NCBI GenBank assembly: GCA_026119855.1
Contig: JAOWBW010001472.1
Coordinates: 1-64,000, forward strand
Source of the DNA: Campanula takesimana
Lineage: Eukaryota > Streptophyta > Magnoliopsida > Asterales > Campanulaceae
Direction of reading: 5' to 3'
DNA length: 64,000 nucleotides
Each line of letters begins with the position of its first letter. The first letter of the stretch is position 1. Positions 1 through 10,856 of this stretch are shown here, one piece after another. A model generated the notes under the pieces. It made no database searches. It was not told the origin of the DNA and was given only the letters and a program-made list of their open reading frames with translations. The position numbers were made by a program, and so were the translations under genes.

Positions 1-345
1 TTCACAGTTATTCACACATGAGTTGAGTATAATAACTGAGATATATGCATTTCAAAGTTGTTCATACATGAGTTTTGTATTATAACTGGGACATGCATTT
101 CACAATTGTTTACACATGAATTTGAGTATAATAATTAGGACATGCATTTCATAGTTGTTCACACATGAGTTTGAGTATAATAATTGGAACATTATTTCTG
201 CTAGTATATAACAGGACATGCATTTCCTCAATTGTTAGTATGATACCTGTGACATGCATTTCTCAGTTGTCAGTATCATGACCAGACATGCATTTCTCAG
301 TTATTAGTATAATAAATGAGACATGCATCTCTTAATGTTACATTA
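1..345. repeat. Degenerate tandem repeat array, running off the left edge
   Basis: About eight head-to-tail units, each ending in ACATGCAT followed by TTCACAGTTGTT or TTCTCAGTTGT and then AGTATAATAACTG. The first four units are about 48-50 bp. The later ones are about 34-36 bp and lack the CACACATGAG part, so the array seems to have two unit lengths related by an internal deletion. It begins before the window. No coding potential is seen. Confidence 0.75.
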
Positions 346-1479
346 TCTATGAAAGAACCGATAATTCAATTTTGCAGTTGTTTAAAGTCAAAAAGTTGAA
401 TATGTTCTTATATACACACTAGACAAATGATAAATTAATTTATCTTACTTTTCTAATTTTATTCATAAATTAACAATTGTTCAATTGTGAAGAATACTCA
501 TACTCGGAAAAAAAAAAAAAAACAAATTGAGAAGTGTGACTTTTTTGTGTTAAGTTTATAACATATCACAATAAAACAACAAGGTGGTTTGGTATAAAGG
601 TGAAGGGTAACACTTATGACTAAGAGGTCTTAGGTTCTATCTCTTGTAACAACATTACATTTTGTTAGGTCTTAACTTATTGTTTTGGTATTGTTCATTT
701 AACGGACAACGTTATATGGTCTAAATTGTCAAGAAAGGAAAGTTGCCAAACTAACACAAATACCCTCCAAGTTTTCCATGTTTTTCAACAATAGTTTTCA
801 CCACCTATCGAGACCGAAAAATATTCAATATTAGACTCGTTCGAAAGCTAATTTAATGAGCTACAAGATTGTGCAATCAGATTTTGCATCCATCCAACCG
901 GTGAAAAGTTACACCTAAATTACTAACGGTGGAAACAACGATAGCCAAAAGTTGAGGGTTCAAAGTGAAAGTTTTCTTTCATCATCCTACACATCCAAGA
1001 CTACATATTCAACGTGGAAGAAAATTTATGAAGCTGCTATTCTTCATTTCCCAAACAATATGCATTCAAGTTTGAAGACCAAGGACCAAGACAACATTGA
1101 AGCCTTTCTTTGACCATCAAAACGGCTACTTCCTCTTTTTCCCTTATAAATTGTAACCAAACACCCCATTTACCAGTGTGTTTTCCAGCACCAATTCCAC
1201 TCACCCTTTCCTTATGCCTCCATCTTAGTGTGTGCAATAAACACCAATTGCACACACTAAATTTTACAACCAAGAACCCAACCCAAACCTTTGACAGTTA
1301 ACCTTCACCCTATTTACCATCCCAATCAACCCCACTTGAACCTTACAAACATTAAGGGGGAACACCAAGCTAAAGCATTGCTTCCATCCGACAACTAAAG
1401 TGTCAATCCAAGGAAGAACTACATTGATATTCACTCTTGTGATTTTCTTTTTCTTTTTTCGCTTTGGAAGAAGCAACCT
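346..1479. other. AT-rich intergenic DNA with a possible SINE scrap
   Basis: I see no convincing gene. Around 590-650, GGTTTGGTATAAAGGTGA followed by AAGAGGTCTTAGGTTCTATC resembles a decayed tRNA-derived SINE head with a poor B box. The rest may be the 5' part of the decayed LTR whose end lies at 1480-1740. Short open frames here match nothing I recognise. Confidence 0.35.
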
Positions 1480-1740
1480 TAGTTGAAGAGTCAATTAAGT
1501 AGAGGGGGTTCAAAGGAACTTGCCTTCTCGATCCTTGCAACTCTTGTAAGAAGGGAATATTATAGTGGATTGAGCTCACTTGTCAGGGACAGTAGGGGTG
1601 GATGTAGGAGATGGGTTTGCCTCCGAACCCTTAAAAAATTCACGCCTCTTGTCTCTTTTAATTTCTTGTCTTGCACTTTAATTTTCATTTCAATTATATT
1701 TCTTGCTTTAGTTTATTATTGCTTGATCACATAGACAAGA
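1480..1740 (+). repeat. Decayed copia-type LTR end
   Basis: The block ATTATAGTGGATTGAGCTC, then GGACAGTAGGGGTGGATGTAGG, then a GAACC-containing stretch, matches the order seen in the LTR at 8900-9871 (TTATAGTGGATTGCTC, GTGGATGTAGGAG, TGAACCACG) and, reverse-complemented, at 10857-11769. It is therefore probably the U5-side end of a related but diverged Ty1/copia-type LTR. No primer binding site follows and no boundaries can be set. Confidence 0.5.
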
Positions 1741-2449
1741 TAAAATTGACAAACATATTAGGAATATATATGTTAGACAACCACTTTAAGGCTTCAGAAA
1801 ATATCTATTCCGCTGCGCATATTTCTCTATCATTTTGACACTAAGAGTGTTTTAATGAAAACCGGGACCTTACACATTTGAATTGAGTATTTGTGGTTGT
1901 CAAATATAGGTGAAAAAGGGTGATCAACTGGAGGTGGAGCAGCAGGTGGCCGGAGGTCCCGCAGCCGTAGGTAGAGGCGGCAAGTGGTTGGTGAGCTGTG
2001 GTTGTTGGCGGTGGCGATGGTCGGCAGCGGTGGTCGACAATGGCGGCGACAAGAGGTGGTGGTCAAAAGATGATGGTGGTTAAAGATGGTAAAAGGTAAA
2101 AGGGTAGGAATTAGTTTATCTGAATTGAGTGTATTTTTGCCATTTAAAAATAAGTAAGGATGATTATGTATTTTAGTTTTAAAGATAGAGATTTATTAGC
2201 TAGATTAGAAAATGTATGTTTTAGAAATAAATAGGTGCATCTCTTAGGGAGTTAGAGATAAAAAAAAACTCCTTAAAGTTTTTCATAACTAAATCTAAAT
2301 ACTTTAAGGGTGGTACCACGCACATGGTAATCATGTTTATCATATTTGAATTTGAATAATTGTTGTTTTCCTTAGGCAGATTTTGAGAAAAATTATCGAA
2401 TGGATATATCTAAAGTTTAGTAGAGGGCCTTTAACTACATTGCTCTATA
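1741..2449. other. Intergenic DNA with a short GC-rich patch
   Basis: Mostly AT-rich. Positions about 1920-2060 are GC-rich with repeated GGTGG/GGCGG triplets. The minus-strand frame gives Pro/Arg/Thr-rich low-complexity protein that resembles nothing known to me. A similar GGCGG-rich patch lies inside the CACTA element near 6950-7030. Confidence 0.3.
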
Positions 2450-2730
2450 CTTCCTCTGTCACAGCTCACATGACACTTATTTCTATTTTGGGTTGTCCCA
2501 GCTCACTTGACACATCTCAAAATAGCATACTTTTAATAATTTTATATTCTTTCTAACCCACCACTCATTCTTTCTCTTCATTTTCAACCACTCATTTATT
2601 CAACCAACACTACTATTTACCCCACTCATTCTCTCTCTTCATTTTCTACCACACATTTCCCTTATTTTATTCTTTTTTCTTAGTTATTGTGCCCATCTCT
2701 TAGGTGTCAAGTGAGGTGGGACGGAGGGAG
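2450..2730. mobile_element. Stowaway-like MITE
   Basis: The terminal inverted repeats pair CTTCCTCTGTCACAGCTCAC with GTGAGGTGGGACGGAGGGAG. TA dinucleotides flank both ends (2448-2449 and 2731-2732). CTCCCTCCGTCCC-type ends with a TA duplication are the hallmark of Tc1/mariner-related Stowaway MITEs. It is 281 bp and non-coding. Confidence 0.85.
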
Positions 2731-3023
2731 TATTCAAATAGCTGTCTTCTAATAGTTACTTGAATTATTTTGATGACGTTTATGGTGATGGATCGTGTGG
2801 TTTGGTAGTATTCCTCCTAGGGTCTATTGCTTGAGCTTTTCATTATTTAAATGTGTAAATTGAGGAATAATTTAATAGATAAATGGTGACTTTATTGGTT
2901 AATATATATTGTCACTAAAACGATGTTATTACTTATGGTCTTAATCAAGGGGTTGCAACTCTTTGTGTTTGTGTTTGAGAAACACATTAGCGATATACTC
3001 CCTCCATCCAATGATAAGAGGTA

Positions 3024-3252
3024 CTCCCTCTGGTCCAAAATAACTATCACTTTTGGTCAAACAAATGTAAGTTTGACTAATAAATTTAAACAAAAGATAA
3101 TGATCCTAATAAAAATCTAAAAATTGTTATTAAAAGTATTATTAATTATAATACAATGACAAATTTTAGATTTTTGTTACCATCATTATTTTTTATTTAA
3201 ATTATTGGTCAAACTTTAAACCAAAAGCGACAGTTATTTGGACCAGAGGGAG
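3024..3252. mobile_element. Stowaway-like MITE, nested
   Basis: The ends CTCCCTCTGGTCCAAAATAA and TTATTTGGACCAGAGGGAG are inverted repeats with flanking TA. It is 229 bp and lies inside the MITE at 2998-3776, so it is the younger of the two. Confidence 0.85.
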
Positions 3253-3456
3253 TATAAATCTTTTTATAGGTGTCCCATTGACAAGTTACATTACTTAAAA
3301 TAGAAATTTTAGAAATAGTAGTTCTTTATTTATTGGAGTCCACTTATCATACTTACAACAATTATCCACTTACTATTCCCTCCACACTTTCTCTCTTTTA
3401 CATTACTTTTTATACACACAACACCTATTCCACTACTATATTTTTTTTAATATATA

Positions 3457-3713
3457 CTCCTCCCGTCCCAGCTCACTTGACACCTTTTGATTAAAACTGG
3501 TCAACTTAGGGTCGTTTTGACCAACACTTTATAGAAATATTTATGTTCAAAAAAAAAAATTAAAAATTGTTTTTGAGAGGATTTTTAATGGTGATCATTT
3601 TACATTTTTAAAATTTTTATTCGGATCATAAATATTTCTATAAAGTGTTGGTCAAACCGACCTTAAGTTGACCAGTTTTAGTCAAAATGTCAAGTGAGCT
3701 GGGACAGAGGGAG
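3457..3713. mobile_element. Stowaway-like MITE, nested
   Basis: The ends CTCCTCCCGTCCCAGCTCAC and GTGAGCTGGGACAGAGGGAG are flanked by TA. The interior is itself a long inverted repeat (GACACTTTT...AAAACTGGTCAACTTAGG against its complement), so almost the whole 257 bp can fold. Its termini resemble those of the MITE at 2450-2730. Confidence 0.85.
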
Positions 3714-3826
3714 TATACCCTTTCTTTAATTCTCGTGCAAGACTAATTTTGTGCCACTTATTGTGAATGGAGGGAGTATAGGTGTATTAATGTTTTTTCA
3801 GATGTACTTGATTATTGAGAGTGTGC

Positions 3827-3914
3827 TTGTCATATTTTACTTATCTATTTTTCAAAAAGAGATGCATAATTTGTCATATTTTACTTATCTATTTTTCAAA
3901 AAGAGATGCATGTT
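3827..3914 (+). repeat. 44-bp direct tandem duplication
   Basis: Two nearly identical copies of a 44-bp unit, starting TTGTCATATTTTACTTATC at 3827 and 3871 and ending AAAAAGAGATGCAT. They sit just upstream of the + strand retroelement ORF relic. Confidence 0.8.
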
Positions 3915-4022
3915 TGTTATACGTCGTTTTGATGTTCATTATTATATTTGTACATTTAATTTGGAAATGTAATTGTGTACATTGTGGGTATGTATATGAA
4001 AAAAACTTGGTACTTGATATTG

Positions 4023-4513
4023 ATTTCACTAATCAATTGAATCTTGATAAGCCATCTCCCTCAACTCCTATGCTGTCATTGCCCACTGATAAAGGCAAAG
4101 CCGTTCTTGTTGAAGAAAATCCATTTGATAGACAAGCTCATGATTCCTTATCAGAAACTGAAAAGATTGAAAAGTTACATGAACTTGAGCAGAGATATGG
4201 TTTGGAATTCACATGGAAGAAACTTGGACTAGAAAAATCATCCCCAAGGCCTCCACATTCTGCAAGCTCTCACTCATCATTCATTGTGAACCCTCATCTT
4301 CACACTAACCACACTTTTGAGCTCATCACTCCTGAACCATATAACATTTCCAATGATCCCTTCTTCTCAACTCATCTGCTCCACCTCTACTATGTGCCTC
4401 CTCCATGGTTCTTATCTCACCCCATTGACTTATTTGCCTTTGTCTTGCCTCTAGGTCTTACTTATGAAGACCGTGAGTTCCCTGAAGAGATACTAAGCTC
4501 TTCTATCTCCAGT
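4023..4513 (+). pseudogene. Retroelement ORF of unknown function, upstream part (interrupted)
   Basis: The reading frame carries GKAVLVEENPFDRQAH, then EKIEKLHELEQRYGLEFTWK, then FFSTHLLHLYYVPPPWFLSH, and matches, block by block, the minus-strand relic at 11953-14921 (GKAILVEDNPLDKEAY; HELEEKFGFDVTWK; FFSTNLIHLYYTPPPWFISH). The match ends abruptly at ISS, where a CACTA element begins. The other half resumes at 7937. The N-terminal part present in the minus copy is missing. I do not recognise the protein family. Its position between a lost 5' end and a PPT plus 3' LTR (8900-9871) says it is carried by an LTR retroelement, possibly as an extra ORF of the kind found before the 3' LTR in Sirevirus-type copia elements; that assignment is inference. 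Confidence 0.7.
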
Positions 4514-4958
4514 CACTTTTTGAGATAGCGACAAATTCGCATTAAGCTGTCAACGACCGCATTACCAACCGATTTGATAACGGATATAGCGACGGACTCT
4601 TTTCCGACACTAATCCATCGTAAAAGTGGCGCCAAAAAAGTGCGTCCATTTTTTCCGACAACCTACCGACGGATTAACGACGGATACAAAAAATAAATAA
4701 TTTTTATTTTTGGAACCTTAGCGACGGATTTTTTCAGTCTCTATATAAATTAAAATAAATAAATATCTTTTTTCTTTTTACATTAGCGACAGATTAGCGA
4801 CGGATTTGTACATTTATTTATTTTTTTCGTAACGACGGATGTTTTCTGTCGCGCTATATAAATAAAAAATAAACAAATATTTTTTCTTTTCAAATTAGCG
4901 ACGAAATAGCGACGGATATGTACATTTATTTATTTATTGATTTTTTTAAAAATCAATA

Positions 4959-5222
4959 CTTCCTCCGTCTCAAAATAGATGTCGATTTGGAAGTTTAATT
5001 TTGTCTCAAATAATTGTCGTTTCACTATTTTCAAAGCTTTTTTATTTTTTTATACCAATTATACCCTTAATAATGATAGTGAACTATCTCTTACCTAACC
5101 ATTTAATTACCTAGGTAGTTGAATTACTTTAGGGGTATTTGAGACTTCTTCACATGCATTAATAGTATTTCTTAATATGTGTGAAACACTCCAAAACGAC
5201 ATCTATTTTGAGACGGAGGGAG
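4959..5222. mobile_element. Stowaway-like MITE inside the CACTA element
   Basis: The ends CTTCCTCCGTCTCAAAATAG and CTATTTTGAGACGGAGGGAG are flanked by TA (4957-4958 and 5223-5224). It is 264 bp. Confidence 0.85.
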
Positions 5223-5784
5223 TACAATTTTATGCATGTTTATAAATATACCTCTAATTGTTAAGTCTACCTCAAAAGTAAATGAAGTAAGACCGAATAT
5301 GATAAAAATATGGGGCGCACTAAAAATGTTAATTAGTTATATTAATTGGTTATAGTTTAAATTTTAAAATAAATATACATTTTTTGACCGGCGGATATCA
5401 AATATTAATTTTGTAAAGAATAAAGTTATTAGAATTCATATATTATTTGGAAAATTGAAAACCATAAACCGCTGGTTCGAAATGCCGGTTTTTCAAACTA
5501 GCCGTTTATTTCCGTTAGAAATCTAACTGAGACCGAAAATATATATATATATTTTTTTTTACTATTTTACTAACTATAAGTATCACTTCCCTCCTCCCAT
5601 TTTATTTCCACCTTATTTCGCTCAACTCTTTCTCTTTTTTTTCTCTCTCTCCAGTATTCATACTTTCATTACTCTCATCCAATATTCAGTTAACTATTAC
5701 TCCATTTTCAATTAGTTTTCTAAAAAGTAATTAAGAATCACCACAAACAACAATATGTTATATGGATATATGATGTATTGAGTA

Positions 5785-5999
5785 CTCCCTCCGTCCCACA
5801 CCAATTGACACTAGTGGTCAACAGGACATATCTTTGACCAATAATTTAAAATAAATAATGATCCTAAAAAGAATCTAATTTTTTTATTGAAAATAATATT
5901 AATCATGATACAATTTTAAATTTAATTTTTTTTTTAGGATCATTATTTATTTAAATTATTGGTTAAAGTTATGTCCTGTTGACCACCGGTGTCAATTTG
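5785..5999. mobile_element. Stowaway-like MITE with a damaged right end
   Basis: The left end CTCCCTCCGTCCCACACCAA is intact and preceded by TA. The interior inverted repeat (GACACTAGTGGTCAACAGGACAT against its complement near 5970-5995) is clear, but the final GGGACGGAGGGAG is missing. Three direct copies of TTTTTAGGATCATTATTTATT follow (about 5931, 6000 and 6039). Confidence 0.65.
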
Positions 6000-6229
6000 T
6001 TTTTAGGATCATTATTTATTTAAAATTTTTAAATTTGTTTTTAGGATCATTATTTATTTTTAGACTTTTTTTAGCATAAGTTTGATTTTTATTATTATGA
6101 ATAAAATGATAATATTAATTTAATTTTTCTTTACTAAGTATTTTTCTCTTAATTTTAATATTAGGGATAAAATAATTTTAACTAATACTATATGATGTAA
6201 ATCAAATACACCATGTGAAGTGAGGCAGC

Positions 6230-7070
6230 ATTATTTTAATGGATATCAAACTTTCACATGGATTGTGGGAAAGAACAAATCTGGACCATCAAATACAATT
6301 AATCCAATGGTCCACACACTTTCTCTCTCACTCTCCTCTTTCTCTCACCTACCCAATTAAACCTAAAAAAAAATAAACACTCTCTCTTCTCATCTTCTAG
6401 ATCTGACTTCCCCCTCTTTCTTTCTTCCTCACAAAACCCTAAATCAATCCCCCTCTCCACACCGCCGCTCCTCCCCCCACCACCTCCGAGACCATCCCAC
6501 CCCGTCACCATCCCTTCCTAACACACCTGTCTTCCCCTTCACCTACCCACCTCTTCTTTTCAGATGCCATTGTCGCCGCCCCAAAAAAACTCCATTGTTG
6601 TCGTCATCTCTTCAACTGCAGTTAACTCTCTCTCTCTCTCTCTATCTCTCTCTCGCCATCGGAGACCTTCCCACTTCTTCTTTCGCCTCACTATATCGCA
6701 GTCGCCGCCCTTCAAAATCAGATAACTCCAGATCGTTGTAGATCTGGTGATTTCTTTTATGTGTGTGTTTGTGTGTGTGTGGATCGATATACATCTGGCG
6801 TACTTGGATGTTTGTGTTCATTTGAGTGTGTTTAATTTGGGTGTGTGTTGATCTAATTTTTTCGTCTTTGATTTTTGATTTTTTGTTGTTTGATGATGTT
6901 GGTAGGGATGATAGTTGTGGGAAATGGTTATTCTGATGGAGGCAACTGTGTTCTCCGGTGGCGGTTCTGTGGCGGTTTTGTGGCGGCCCGGTGGTGGCGG
7001 TGATGATGGTGGCTGATTATGGTGATGGCCAGATTATGAAGGTAGTGGTTGAATGATGAAACATTTTAAA
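6230..7070 (+). other. Leader-like captured sequence inside the CACTA element
   Basis: A pyrimidine-rich stretch with CTCTCTC tracts and ACAAAACCCTAAATC, then CCGCC-rich sequence, then a GT-rich segment resembling the start of an intron (about 6750-6790). This composition is typical of a plant promoter, 5' UTR and first intron, and unlike the AT-rich rest of the element. It may be a captured host fragment (Pack-CACTA style). No ORF here can be assigned to a protein. Confidence 0.35.
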
Positions 7071-7346
7071 TTTGGATAGAATTGTAAATTTTATTGTAAT
7101 TTTAATTTTTAATTTGAAAGTTGTAATTTATAATTTAATGGCTATCTTTGTGAAAAATGATTAGTGATTAAGTGTAAAATATAAAATTACAAATTAAGAT
7201 ATTTTATATTTTTATTATTATATCAAAGTAAGATTTTTTTTTTTGAAATAATAAAATTGATTGACATTATAATTTATTTTTGAAAAAATATTCAATGTAT
7301 ATATGTATATTTAAAAATGTATTTAATATATATTTTTAAGTATATA

Positions 7347-7583
7347 CTCACTCCGTCCCATTTTAAGAGTCAAAAAATGGGTGGGTTCAAGATTTAAGGA
7401 AAAGGTGATGTGTTGTGAGTGTTGATAGTTTGATAGGAGAGAGAAAGTGGGGTAGAGAAGAGTTAGTGAATAATTGTTGTGAGTATGACATGTAGGACCC
7501 ACTTTCCATTTAAGGATTTTGACTCTTAAAATGGGATGCCCTTTTAGGAAATTTTTGACTCTTAAAATAGGACGGAGGGAGTG
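7347..7583. mobile_element. Stowaway-like MITE inside the CACTA element
   Basis: The ends CTCACTCCGTCCCATTTTAA and TTAAAATAGGACGGAGGGAGTG are inverted repeats with TA on both sides. The MITE is about 237 bp; the exact right edge is uncertain by a base or two. Confidence 0.8.
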
Positions 7584-7936
7584 TATGCTATTTTTAAAAA
7601 AATAATGTACAAATTTAGCGACGGATGTGTATAAAAAGGTGTTATATAAAAAAAATTGTAATATAGCGACGGAAATTCCGTCGTTAACAATGTCGCTAAT
7701 ACGATCAATCGGTCGGCCATTTATCAATATTAGCGACGACATTTCTATTCTAGCCGACGGATAATTCCGTCCTTAAAATAACGACGGTCCAATAAATCTG
7801 TCGTTGTCATTTTCCGACAAGGGTTTTAACGACGGATATTGTCTGTCAGTAATCCGTCGGTAAATAAGATTAGCGACGGATTTTACCTTTTTAACGAGGG
7901 ATTTTTCTGTCGCTAAAACGTGATTTTCTTGTAGTG

Positions 7937-8731
7937 GGTGCAATGGAAGTTCTTTTCTCAATGGTTGTCTCCCAATCTGCAAGAAGTCCTTCACATGCAA
8001 TCTGGGTTGTTATAGCCAAATGCATTGATCTGGCCAAAATCATCTATTGGAAGTTGGTTACTGAAAAATTCTATGGTCTCTATGCCATCAAAAGATTGTT
8101 TGGTGTGCTTCTGCCCAGCTCCTCTATCTTTCCAAATGAGGCCTGTATGGAAGAGCCATTTTTCCAATATGCTTGTCCTCTAGTGCCTAATCCCATCTTC
8201 TCAGCATATCCAAATCCCTTTCCTGCTGCAACACATGAAGACATCAATGCAATTGGAAACTATGTCAGAACACAAATGAAAGGGCTCAGGGTTGATTTAA
8301 CAAAGTTGGTTTAAGAATCCCTTGCAGGCAAGACAACTGACCAAGATGAAGTCATCTCTCATTTCAAATCTTTCAGGGACTTCACTCAACCTCAATAGAT
8401 CTTCACTCAAAGTCAAGCACTGCCAAGAAGTCACTCTGCCAACATACTACTACTACTTGGACCAGCCTCAAAAGTCCCATCAGTTTCAAGGGATTTAGGA
8501 AAGAAAGAAAAGCTGTTAAAGAAGAGTTAACTCATCAGCTTTGGCATTGAGTATGATGACAGAATGAGCCTACCTGGAACAACAAGCAATACTACTTCTG
8601 GTTCAACAAGAAAACAACTCCAGCTGCTTAATCTTGAACGTGAAAGACATCTAACTGCAGTAGAGCTTGGGCAAGCACAACCTGAACCTGAGTATCAAAG
8701 TGAAGACATCATTGAAGCAATGTTTGATTAA
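7937..8731 (+). pseudogene. Retroelement ORF of unknown function, downstream part
   Basis: This continues the ORF broken at 4513. It carries AKCIDLAKIIYWKLVTEKF, IKRLFGVLLPSSSIFPNE and FPAATHEDINAIGNYVRTQM, all matching the minus-strand copy. After DLTKLV comes a TAA (8312-8314), but similarity continues in the same frame past it: ESLAGK, LGKKEKLLKKS, IEYDDRMSLPG, LQLLNLERERHLTAVELGQ, ending EAMFD-stop at 8731. Two more in-frame stops (after FTQPQ and LLKKS) occur only in this copy. The TAA after KLV is present at the same codon in the minus copy. A polypurine tract and LTR follow about 170 bp downstream. Function unknown. Confidence 0.75.
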
Positions 8732-8884
8732 GTTTCTCTTAAACCCTTTCTTTCTTTAAAACAACTTGTTTAGTTCATTTATTTGTAAAACTTTTGTTGC
8801 ATCTCTTATTTTGAACTAACTTTGTTTGATTGTGACATTGTCTTAATTAGAACCCAAGTTTCTCTTTAGTCTTAATTATTTCCC

Positions 8885-8898
8885 AAAAAGGGGGAAAT
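8885..8898 (+). other. Polypurine tract of the + strand LTR element
   Basis: AAAAAGGGGGAAA directly precedes the LTR start. The minus-strand copy has the equivalent tract (AAAAAGGGAGAAAT, minus strand, at about 11770-11784) in the same position. A PPT marks the adjacent LTR as the 3' LTR. Confidence 0.75.
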
Positions 8899-8899
8899 C

Positions 8900-9871
8900 T
8901 TTAGAACCCAAGTTTCTAAACAAGAGTTTTGACAAATAATTAAGCTAAATAAAGAAGAATCCTTTCAAAATATTCATACAAACAAATATTATGCTCAAGG
9001 GAAAATCAAGATTGCAGAAGAAATCAGTTCAAAAAAAGGTCCACTATCTTCTTCAGTCTCACTATGTCGAGATAGTAGACTTCATTAAGATAGCAGACCT
9101 CAGTCTACATAATGTGGCATGCCAAGTCAACTCTTCAGTCAAAGTCAAATTCTGACTAACAACTGTTCATAAGCACTACACCAGTCAAAGATAAGAGACT
9201 GACAAATATCAAAACCCAAGATGCTCAAGACCGTTGGAGATAACAGATACTTTATGAAGATCTATAAAAGGAGCATTCCAGTAGCTGAAAAACACACCTT
9301 CAACATATATCTTTCTGTCATTCAAAACAATCATATAAGATTTTAAGCAAGAATTGTAAAAGCACACTTAATCATATAAATTTGTGCTGATAGAGAAAAC
9401 AGAGATCTCACATAGCTAACAAGAGCCATTTAGAGATCACCAAAACTTCACATTTGTGAAAACTTTTTCTTTTTTCTTTTCAGTGCTTCGTAACAAGCAC
9501 AACTTAGTTAGTGAGGCTAATAAAGTTGGAAAATTCTGAGGGAGTTTTCCTTGCAATTTATTGTAACTACTTGACGAAGGATTATAGTGGATTGCTCTTC
9601 ACTGTTGAGGACAGTGAGGCGTGGATGTAGGAGAGTTGCTTTACTCTGAACCACGTTATATTGCTGTGTTTGTTCTTCTCTCTCATACACCTTTAACACA
9701 CACATCACACTTACTTCTTCTCTTTATATTTTTCCAATTTTACTTATTATTATTTCGCTGCAAAACTCAACATTCACACACTGCACCACAAGATAGTCGA
9801 CCTACCTTTCAAAGATAGTAGACCTCTTGTGAACTAACAATTAAACTTGTTTAAGTCCATCAGTTACAACA
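8900..9871 (+). mobile_element. 3' LTR of the pol-less retroelement (+ copy), copia-like
   Basis: It starts TTAGAACCCAAGTTTC (TG mutated) after the PPT and ends CAGTTACAACA. It aligns along its length with the reverse complement of 10857-11769. A TATA-like TCTATAAAAGGAGC lies near 9261. The downstream block TTATAGTGGATTGCTC...GTGGATGTAGG...TGAACCACG is typical of copia-type LTRs. It carries five copies of an AAGATAGTCGACCT-like motif (9039-9051 on the minus strand, 9068-9082, 9087-9101, 9789-9803, 9811-9826). The matching 5' LTR is not in the window, unless the decayed LTR end at 1480-1740 is its remnant. Confidence 0.75.
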
Positions 9872-9949
9872 TGTACTTTCAATATTTATTCAAAATATTA
9901 TTTATTTTTAATTATTCTAAACAATTCCTAGATTTTTTTAATTGAAAAG

Positions 9950-10250
9950 GAAAATTGGCAACGGATTTTTGGAATTTGGCAACGGACAAAGTCGTTGCTA
10001 CTTTTGATAGTTCCCAACGACCTGGTCGTCGTCAAATTTGGTCTCCCTGCAGTTTAAAATGGCAACGATCAAAATGGCAACGACCTTTTCGAACTTGGCA
10101 ATGACTTTTCCGTAGCTATTTGGCGACGACCACTCTTGGTACCGACGAGAAATTGGCAACGACCAAAGTCGTTGCCATTTATAAAATTGGCAACGGATTT
10201 AGATAATGGCAACGAATTTGTCCGATTCAAAATGCTATTTTTCTGGTAGT
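9950..10250. mobile_element. CACTA subterminal fragment, second subfamily
   Basis: Repeated GGCAACGGA/GGCAACGACC motifs in both orientations end at TTTTTCTGGTAGTA, whose complement TACTACCAGAAAAA is a one-base variant of a CACTA terminus. The opposite end is missing. The motif (GGCAACG) differs from GCGACGGA of the element at 4514-7936, so this is another subfamily. Confidence 0.65.
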
Positions 10251-10856
10251 AATAAAAGTAATTCTAATCTTATATGTAAGTGTAGGAGCGAACCGAATAA
10301 TAAAATATGAGATTTTTCTATGTTTTTCTTCTTTTTTTTTTAAATGTGAATTTGTGAAAAAATATATTCGAGTCTTATACTTTAAGTATAGGAATAGACA
10401 AGTAGGTGTAGACTTGTCTTTTGAAACAACAATGGGTTTCCATGCTGTTTTCAATAATTAATATGCTGTGCGTTTTTATGGGAATTTCATCTGGCTGAAG
10501 GGGCCTTGTGTCCAAGCCCCAATTTTCAATCACAAAAACGTTGCTATTTGCAGGTAGCCAAATTTAGATATGCTTATCCCCATTTTCAATACAACATAGG
10601 GGTATCTAATCGATTTAACTACAGAATATTACACTTGTGACAACAGGAGGAAGCTCTATTAATTCAGGGTTATCATTGAACATCTTCTCCTTGTCCTCCT
10701 TTTGCTCCTTCAACTCACCATAAAAGTAAGAAACGAAACCCCAAAGAGAGAGGACTAGCACAACTCCCTTTTCTGCTTGAAACTTTTCCTGATAAAAGGT
10801 TACGGTTATGATTTGCGTCACTGGTAGCAGGACCGTAATTAGGATGTGAAAGAACC
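10251..10856. other. AT-rich DNA without a supported gene
   Basis: Nothing certain. A 68-codon minus-strand frame at 10615-10821 contains a hydrophobic stretch (VLVLSLWGFVSYFYG) followed by a charged tail. I do not recognise it, and no splice or promoter context supports it. Confidence 0.3.

Larger units (their letters stand above)
2998..3776. mobile_element. Outer Stowaway-like MITE carrying two nested MITEs
   Basis: The left end CTCCCTCCATCCAATGATAA pairs with the right end TTATTGTGAATGGAGGGAG. TA flanks both ends (2996-2997 and 3777-3778). Two other MITEs (3024-3252, 3457-3713) sit inside, so the original element was only about 290 bp. Confidence 0.75.
4514..7936. mobile_element. CACTA-type DNA transposon, non-autonomous, inserted in a retroelement ORF
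   Basis: The right end, read inward on the minus strand, is CACTACAAGAAAATCACG, the classic En/Spm CACTA terminus. The left end is CACTTTTTGAGATAGCGAC, which keeps CACT but is otherwise degraded or displaced. Both subterminal regions are full of GCGACGGA-type repeats in both orientations (about 4520-4920 and 7615-7920), as expected for transposase-binding subterminal arrays. No transposase is visible inside. The interior holds three MITEs and a promoter/leader-like stretch (6230-7070). The 3-bp flanks (AGT and GGT) do not match, and about 50 codons of the host ORF are missing at the junction, so insertion was followed or accompanied by a deletion on the left side. Confidence 0.8.

Noticed and set aside
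10615..10821. Small membrane-protein gene on the minus strand
   Set aside because: One hydrophobic stretch but no homology, promoter or intron evidence.
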